A stretch of DNA of 64,000 nt from Buxus sempervirens (Eukaryota > Streptophyta > Magnoliopsida > Buxales > Buxaceae), in assembly GCA_947561395.2 (NCBI GenBank), contig OX387182.1:7922595-7986594 (forward strand), read 5' to 3'. Of the stretch, positions 56,936-64,000 are shown piece by piece; position 1 is the stretch's first letter; every line of letters starts with the position of its first letter. The position numbers were made by a program, and so were the translations under genes. The notes beneath the pieces are model-generated. The model was not told where the DNA came from, did no database searches, and saw nothing but the letters and a program-made list of their open reading frames with translations.

Positions 56936-59205
56936 TGTGAGACATGGGAAAAAATCACCAGAGTGATCATCCCTCCGTCAACACACGGGCTCAACGCAAA
57001 AGTGGGAGAGTCGCCACCATTCATGATTTTGGGGTGAGAATGGACACCAAAGATACAAAAGTAGGCAAAAATAGCCAAAAGACAAATTCTAGGATAAAAA
57101 TAACCCTACTTGAAAATCAAATCCAGAGATGGGTAAGGGGATTAGATTATGAACGGGGGAAGGTGTTAGGCACCCCCATTCATCCACACGAAGTGGTTGC
57201 CAAGTGTATGTTCATGCTAAAAAAATGTAAGAAGCTTGCTAAAAATCATGAAAAAGCCTTGAAAAAGGAACAAGTGTATGATATATTCACATGAAGATCC
57301 AAATGGATTTTAGATCCTCTCTTATGTCAATATCATTTCTGGAATATCTCAAAAGATGGAAATCAAAGCTCAAGTTGCTCAAAACCAAGTTAAATCAAAT
57401 TCGGTAAAAAGTATGCCATTTGCCTTGAAATCATTCAAATCCAATTCTAAATTAAACCAAACCAAATCCATTTGAAAGATTAGGGTAAATAAGAGTCTCA
57501 TGCAAAATTTCACTTCATTCCGACGAAAAATCTAGGAGTTATGCTCCTTTGAAGTTGCTGCTGGGGATTTTTAAAAGTGATAAGTGGGCAACTTTGGAAA
57601 ATTGTCTAGAAAAATCCACTACATAAAAGTCCACGAAACTTGGTGTGATTGAAGTTTGTATGGCCATCTTTCAACAGAAACTAGCCTCATACAAAAATCC
57701 CTTCGGATGTGCCTTGGGTGGTCTCCCGAACAGGCCCCGAAGATCACAGATTTACCCAGAAAAGTACAAATGAACAGTTCTGAGTAAATCGGCTACCAAT
57801 AATTCAAATGGAATCCAAAAATTATGAAACCAACTGGATTTGAAAATAGACTCATAAAGGAGTACTCAAAAATAAAAATCACTCGAATCGGACTTAAAAC
57901 GAACACATGGCGGTCCGTCGAAGTGACAAGTTCTGTACTTGGACCTGAACTGTCCACTTAACTTCGACAGAGAGGTGTCAAAAATTCGCTAGATAGAAAT
58001 TTGTGAAATTTGGTGGACATAAACTAGACAGCCTTACCTTTCCCATGGTTCTAGAATCGCCCCAAAATTCATCCGGATGATGAAGTTATGGGCGTCCGGA
58101 GTAAGGGTACAGGTGCTGTCAAGTTAAGCCACTTTTGAAGAAATCCAAATCCGAAAATTGATAAAATGTGTGTGATCCGTGTGATATGAATCCAAAACCT
58201 TTGAAAAACATTTTAAAACACTCCAGAATTTGATTGAGGCCATTTATTGGAGATTTACCACAATGAATGTAATAAATCCCCAAATGTGAGCCTATTCACC
58301 AAAAAAGTGTAATATGTGTGCAAAAGTGAAAAACCAAGCAAGATTAATACACATGCATATAGATTCAACAAAATAGGTTCTAGCATAGCCTAGGGTTCCG
58401 TTCCATTATCGTTTCCCTCTGTTCTCTTTAAGATAATCAAGGGTACTTTGAATATGGAACGGTTTACAATCAATCAAAAAGGCCTTATGCTACATAGGTT
58501 CTAGCACTAGGGTCAATCCCCAGTCTCGTTTCTCCTAGATCCGCCTTCACGTTTTACGGCTAGGGGAGTCTTGAGATACTTTGAGCCGGGGAAGGATTTC
58601 CACACATACAAACAAGGCTTTACACTACAGAAAGGTAGAAGAAGAGATCTAGATCTAGGAATGTAAAGACAGAAAATAAAAAGAAAAGTTGAGGCTTACC
58701 TGAGTTCTGGAGGCGATTCCACAACGGTTTTCTTCTTCTCTTGGAGTTCTTCTTTGCGAGAATTCAAAACAAGAGTTGTGTGCCCTTTTTTGCTCAAGGA
58801 GGAGGCTCCTATTTATAGGCAAAGGCTAAGGTCATTGGTAGACACAACTTAATGTCTAGAACCCCTTCAACCTAAACCCTAAGGTTATTTCCGCGATTTC
58901 CCCTCATTTAATGAGGGACATGATGGTAAAAGTGAAAAGCTCTCGGAAAACCCTAATTTTGAGTAAACTTAAGGTATCCGGTATATCAGGCCGGATAACA
59001 AAGGGCTTTAAGGTATCCGGCACATGGTACCGGATACCCTAAGGCTCACATGTATCCGGTATGAGTATCCGGATACGGGAAGGGGTACTTGTATCCGGAT
59101 ACTCAATCCGGATACAGGTAAAAGTTTATTTTCTTCAAATTCTGTGCTGGCTTTCCAGGAGATAATGATTTTTGATGATTGTTTGTGCAATTTGGGGTGT
59201 CTACA
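56936..59205 (-). mobile_element. 5' LTR of giant element
   Basis: 2,270 bases, same length as 34254-36523. TATA at 58810-58818 (minus strand), palindromes at 58973-59119, primer-site-like gagtcgcca at 57008-57016. Confidence 0.93.
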
Positions 59206-59594
59206 AGGGGAAAAGAAAAAAGGAATTTTGGCTGAAATAATTAAAATTCATAAATACATGTTTCCAATTCTATCTCCTAATAATTGTTTAGAGAATTTCT
59301 AAACAAATTTTCTAAATCGTACCAAGGTCAATTTTCTAGCTTAGCTTATTATTATTATTATTATTGTTATTTTCATATATAGTGTTTAATGTGAAAACAC
59401 TATCCAAAAAGTTTTGAGTTTTGAGTTTGAGTAATTTGATATTGAGAATTTTTTTTTCTTTTTATAAAATATCTTGTAGGCATGGGTGAGTGGTGGAATT
59501 GTGGCTTGCCTATAAAGTGAAAAGGAAGAGATTTTTATTAAAAGAGCATAAAAGAGAGAGTTGTTTGGTGGTGTTGTAGTTGCTATTACTACAT
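59206..59594 (+). repeat. SRK3 3' flank, second part
   Basis: Starts with the second copy of agggg and matches 6677-6895 and 8158-8345 (SRK1 flank), without the LINE. It ends at gttgctattactaca, where the second retroelement begins. Confidence 0.85.
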
Positions 59595-59859
59595 GTAGAC
59601 ACCCCAAATTGCACAGCAAAAAATGATGAATAATTGGCAAAAATCATTATCTCCTTTGAAACCAACACAAAATTTGAGAAAATAAGCAATTTTTCTTGTA
59701 TCTAACAACTCAGGTCGATACAAGCATATCTCTTTATATCTGACATAAGTTGTTGGATACAAGCAGACCTTAATGTATCCGGCGACATATGCCGGATACG
59801 TATAGGTGCTTGTGTATCCTTCAGGGAGAGTTTTTGCAGAAGGCTCACAAAAAACCCAA

Positions 59860-62800
59860 AAAGATTTATCTATTTTTTCTAGGAAATTTAATTTTTTCAA
59901 AAAGGTCCAAACCACTTATGAACCATATAATCAAACCAAATTGGACTAGGTTGAATATGACTTCGACCTTGAGCTCGACTTTGATCTCATGGGGGTCGAA
60001 GAAGAGACTGAGGTCAAAGAAGAAGACTTTCCAAAAGAAATTGAATATCAATTAGAACGTCATGAAAAGGGGGTCCAACCTAATATTGAGGAGACCATAG
60101 CAATAAATCTTGGGACCGAAGATGACCCAAAAATAGTGAAAATTGGGGCATGCCTGTCTGATGTGTAGCAAAATGAAATGTCACGGTTTTTGGCAAATTA
60201 CAAGGATGTGTTCGCTTGGTCATATCGGGACATGCGGGGGTTGGACACTGACATGATGGTGCACAAGTTGCCAATTTTGCCAGGGGTTAAGCCGATTAAG
60301 CAGAAGCTGAGAAAAATGAAGCCTGAATGGACCTTAAAGGTCAAGGACGAAGTGGTCAAGCAATTTCAAGCCGGATTTTTGGCAATCTCTACGTACCCCG
60401 AATGGCTCGAAAATATAGTGTCGGTACCAAAGAAGGACGGAAAAGTCAGAATATGCGTGGACTATAGAGATTTGAATAAGGCAAGCCCAAAGGATGATTT
60501 TCCACTTCCACACATCGACATTCTGGTCGATAATACTGCGGTACATAGCCTATTCTCGTTCATGGATGGTTTCTCTGGATATAATCAGATCAAGATGGCT
60601 ACGGACGATCAAGAGAAAATAGCGTTCATCACACCTTGGGGCACATTCCACTACACAGTCATACCGTTTGGGCTCAAGAATGCCGGGGCAACGTACCAGC
60701 AGGCCATGACAGCACTATTCCATGACATGATCCACAAGGAGATGGAGGTCTACGTGGATGATATGATTGCCAAATCATGCAAAGAAGAGGATCACTTGAT
60801 CAATCTGAAGAAGGTGTTTGATCGGCTTAGGAAGTACAGTCTACGGCTTAACCCAGCTAAGTGCGTCTTTGGGGCTACATCAAGGAAGTTGCTGGGATTT
60901 ATAGTGAGCAGAAGAGGGATTGAGATCAACCCGGCTAAAGCCAAGGCCATAATTGAGATACTGTCACCCAGAACAGAGAAGGAGGTTCGTGGTTTTCTCG
61001 GAAGAATTCAGTACATAAGCCGGTTCATAGCACAACTCACTGCTATCTGTGAACCAATTTTTAAACTTCTGAGGAAGGATAACCCGACGGTCTGGAATAA
61101 GGATTGCCAGCAAGCCTTTGATACAATCAAGGAGTATTTACTGAACCCGCCTGTGCTAGTGCCACCAACTCCAGGAAGACCACTGATCCTGTACTTGTCA
61201 GTGTTGGAAACGTCGATGGGATGTGTCTTGGGGCAGCATGATGAAACTAGTAGGAAAAAAATGGCAATTTACTATCTGAGTAAAAAATTCACAGAATATA
61301 AAGCCAAGTACTCACCATTGGAAAAGACTTGTTGTGCTCTAGTATGGGCAACTCAGAGGCTAAGGCATTACTTCCTTAGTCACTCCACACTATTGATATC
61401 CCGGATGGACCCTCTGAAGTATTTATTTGAAAAACCGGCACTGACTGGCAGAATGGCAAAGTGGCAACTACTACTGTCCGAGTTTGACCTCACGTACATC
61501 ACTCAGAAGGCGATCAAGGGTCAAGCCATAGCTGATCACCTGGCTGCACATCCTTTGCCAGAATACCAACCTTTGAAGACAAACTTTCCTTATGAGGCAA
61601 TTCTGTTTACTAAAGAGGAGGAAAGTGAAAGTTCTTGGCAGATGTTCTTCGATGGGGCCGTCAACATGAATGGAAATGGAATAGGGGCAGTCTTGGTCAA
61701 ACCAAATGGTTCACACATCTCGATCGCAGTGAAGCTGAGATTCCAGTGCACCAATAATATTGCAGAGTATGAAGCATGCATAATCGGGTTGGAAGCCACT
61801 ATAAATCATGAAGTGGAAGAACTTGATGTATACGGGGATTTGAGTCTTATCATCTTCCAAACAACTGTTGAATGGAAAACCAAGGATCACAAATTGATCC
61901 CCTATCACCAGAGATGAACCAGCTTACTGTCTTGTTCTAGAGGGCGCACCCGGAGTGGAAGTACCATGGTTTCAAGATATCAAAAATTTCTTGAACAATC
62001 GGAGTTTGCCAGAAAATACCACTTCTACTGAGAAGAGGACAATACAGAGATTGGCTGGTCAGTTCTTGCTAAGTGGTGGACATTTGCACAAGAGGTCACA
62101 TAACGACATTTTGCTCAGATGTGTTGTTAAGGCTGAGTCGGAAAGGCTGATTGAGACTGTACATGGAGGAGTTTGTGGACTCCATATGAACGGACACATG
62201 CTGGCAAAGAAGATCCTACGGTTGGGATACTACTAGTCGACCATGGAACATGATTGCTACATGCATGTCAGAAGGTGTCATCAATGTCAGATATATGTAG
62301 ATAACAAGCATGCGCCTCCAAGTGAGTTGCACAACATGACATCACCATGGCCCTTCTCTATGTGGGGCATAGATGTCATTGGCATGATTTCCCCTATGGC
62401 ATCGAACGGGCACAGATTCATCTTGGTGGCAATTGATTATTTCACTAAGTGGGTAAAAGCGGCTTCATATGCTAATATCACAAGCAACTATGTTATTAAA
62501 TTTTTGAAACACAATATCATTTGTCGCTATGGACTGCCAAATGCCATAGTATCAGACAACGCTTCAAATATTAAGAACAAGGACATGAAGAAGATGTGTG
62601 AGCAGTTTCAGATCACCCACCACAAGTCAGCTCCATACAGGCCAAAGATGAATGGGGCAGTAGAAGCAGCAAACAAGAACATAAAGAAAATCATTCAGAA
62701 AATGGTAGTGAGTTACAAGGATTGGCATGAAATGCTACCACTTGCTCTACATGCCAACAGAACCTCGATCCGGACTTTAACTGGGGCAACCCCGTATTCC

Positions 62801-63214
62801 CTAGTCTATGGGATGGAAGCAGTTCTGCCAGTGGAAGTAGAAATCCCATCACTTAAATTGCTCATGGAAGCTGAATTAGAAGAAGCCGAATTGATACAGT
62901 CAAGACATGATCAACTCAACCTGATAGAAGAAAAAAGATTGAAAGCGCTTTGTCATGGCCAATTGTACCAGAGGAGAATGGCCCGGGCCTACAATAAGAA
63001 GGTGAAGCCCAGAAATTTCCAAGAAGGAAACTTGGTGCTAAAGAAAATCTTACCATTTTTGGAAGATCCTCGTGGTAAGTTTAAGCCGAATTGGGAAGGG
63101 CCTTATGTCGTCAAGAATGTCCTGTCAGGGGGTGCACTCATCTTGACAGAAATGGATGGGACAGATTTTCCTGAGCCAATTAACTCTGATGCAATAAAAA
63201 AGTATTTTCCTTGA
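59860..63214 (+). pseudogene. pol remnant of second Tat-lineage element
   Basis: Clear relatives of the giant element's RT (YVDDMIAKS), both RNase H domains, and integrase (GIDVIGM, ...PYRPKMNGAVEAANKN) in the same order, at high protein similarity. It is a fossil, broken in a few places. Confidence 0.9.
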
Positions 63215-63904
63215 TTGAACAATACTAGGAAATGATTCGGGGCCATCTTTCTTTATTTCCTTCAAAATTTTAATCCTTAGACTAGCCAAGTTGAGCCGGT
63301 TCATTTCTTTGATAAACCTAAACCGGACTTACAGTCTTATACTGGGGCAAAACAAATCGGACCAAAAATAAAGAACAAAGAAAAAAGAGAAAAAAGCAAT
63401 GAAAAATGGCAAATGAGAGCCAAGTTTGAAAAAAGATGCAAAGAATGCAATTTGGGGAGAAAGGGTTAAATTCATCATGACTATAAGTCCAGTTGACCTA
63501 TTTCCACATTTGAAATATTTTGGGCTTTTAATACCCTCTCTTTCATAAACCAAGCCTAGCCTTTGTTTCGTCTTATTTTTAAGCCCTCGGTGATCTTAGT
63601 TTGTTCATTCAAATCTCAGAGTAAGATTGGTGATGACGGAATACAGAAGCCGACCCTAGTGAAAACCGTAACTAGCGCTAGGGGCAATATTGGCAAAAGA
63701 AAAAAAAGAAAAAAAAAAACAAAGTCAGAGGTTGAGTTGATCATGGAGATCTAAGCTTGAAGCAAAATCGGCATGAATATGGAAACTGAGCAGAATGGGG
63801 TCAGTTTTGGAAGAAAAAGCACTTGGGGATGACTCTAAAGGTCCTAAGATGGACGGTTTTGATCCCTCATTACTTTTTGGATTACCATTTTCATTATTCA
63901 ACCA
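63215..63904 (+). other. post-pol spacer of second element
   Basis: Matches the reverse complement of 45205-45860 in the giant element. It ends at cattattca, where homology to the giant element changes strand. No gene. Confidence 0.75.
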
Positions 63905-63919
63905 AATCATGTAAGATTG

Positions 63920-64000
63920 AATGTGAACTGAAACCTAGACCAAAAGCAAGGTAAAATTTCTGATAAATTTAAACTGAAATTCATAAAACACTTCCCTGTG
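63920..64000 (+). other. leader of PMD-type extra gene, sense to pol
   Basis: gaaacctag-ccaaaagcaagg, then gataaattt, then ataaaacacttccctgtg, match the plus-strand sequence just before the PMD gene ATG in the giant element (39825-39946). The PMD gene itself would start just past the window end, in the same direction as pol. Confidence 0.7.

Larger units (their letters stand above)
34254..59205 (-). mobile_element. giant Tat-lineage Ty3/gypsy LTR retrotransposon, 24.95 kb
   Basis: Complete-looking element read on the minus strand: 5' LTR (56936-59205), tRNA primer-binding site (56916-56933), long leader with tandem repeats, gag-protease, pol, two antisense genes, polypurine tract (36524-36538), 3' LTR (34254-36523). 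5-bp target duplication agggg (34249-34253, 59206-59210). The two LTRs are both 2,270 bases and differ at about 17 positions by eye (about 0.75%). At a commonly used plant rate of 1.3e-8 per site per year that is roughly 0.3 million years. The Tat lineage (Ogre/Retand/TatI-III relatives) is indicated by the second, archaeal-type RNase H domain and the TGGCGACTC primer site. No extra ORF precedes gag, unlike classic Ogre. It looks whole. Confidence 0.93.
59595..64000 (+). mobile_element. second Tat-lineage element, broken, runs off window
   Basis: Plus-strand copy of the same lineage: a short LTR portion starting tgtagacaccccaaattgcac (59595 to about 59820, with ATCCGG units), a pol region (about 59860-63214), a downstream spacer and the approach to the extra-gene block (63905-64000). 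gag is not seen. It is broken, with several breaks, and more decayed than the giant element. The far end and the second LTR lie beyond the window. Confidence 0.88.

Overview
This is eukaryotic nuclear DNA from a flowering plant, most likely a eudicot. The evidence is intron-bearing S-domain receptor kinase genes, a TOE/AP2-type gene fragment, and Ty3/gypsy, Ty1/copia, LINE, PIF/Harbinger and hAT-type mobile elements of plant kind. There are no bacterial operons, and I found no RNA gene or CRISPR array.

Layout. (1) 1-3.2 kb: debris. It holds the 5' end of a TOE-like AP2 gene, a 0.4-kb fragment of an S-domain receptor kinase fused to a LINE scrap, and unassigned exon-like stretches. (2) 3.4-6.4 kb: an apparently intact six-exon G-type lectin S-receptor-like kinase (SRK1, 839 aa). 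Its 3' flank is split by a 3'-terminal LINE (6.9-8.16 kb). (3) 8.4-19 kb: a transposon graveyard. It contains a PIF/Harbinger transposase fossil, a SIRE-like copia 3' end with an envelope-like ORF, a 2.29-kb solo LTR with target-site duplication, several MITEs and a LINE RT fragment. (4) 19.07-22.06 kb: a large inverted-repeat structure with arms of about 0.6 kb. (5) 22.3-25.3 kb: a second intact kinase (SRK2, 837 aa) with the same exon pattern. (6) 27.6-34.0 kb: a third, dead paralogue (SRK3) with a 3.5-kb solo LTR in exon 3; that LTR itself carries a MITE. (7) 34.254-59.205 kb: one giant (24.95 kb), young-looking Tat-lineage Ty3/gypsy element on the minus strand, flanked by the 5-bp duplication agggg. 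(8) 59.206-59.594 kb: the rest of the SRK3 3' flank. (9) 59.595 kb to the window end: a second, broken Tat-lineage copy on the plus strand.

How it fits together. SRK1, SRK2 and SRK3 are a local duplication cluster of cell-surface receptor kinases. The SRK1 3' flank preserves the sequence into which the giant element inserted behind SRK3, so insertion boundaries can be read from sequence alone.

The most interesting object is the giant element. Besides gag-protease and RT-RNaseH-aRNaseH-integrase on the minus strand, it carries two genes on the opposite strand that keep clean GT-AG introns. One is a 7-exon plant-mobile-domain (PMD) protein with arginine-glycine tails. The other is a 2-exon relative of the plant-transposon DUF7745 type with a long coiled coil. 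Its leader holds a roughly 1.7-kb tandem array whose units are hairpins. In the first 15 units the two stem arms change together (three stem classes) around a constant loop, which is covariation visible by eye. Palindromic ATCCGG/CCGGAT modules recur in the LTRs, in the leader and just upstream of the antisense genes. In the second copy the block leading into the PMD gene lies in the opposite orientation relative to pol, so the extra-gene cassette appears to flip between family members.
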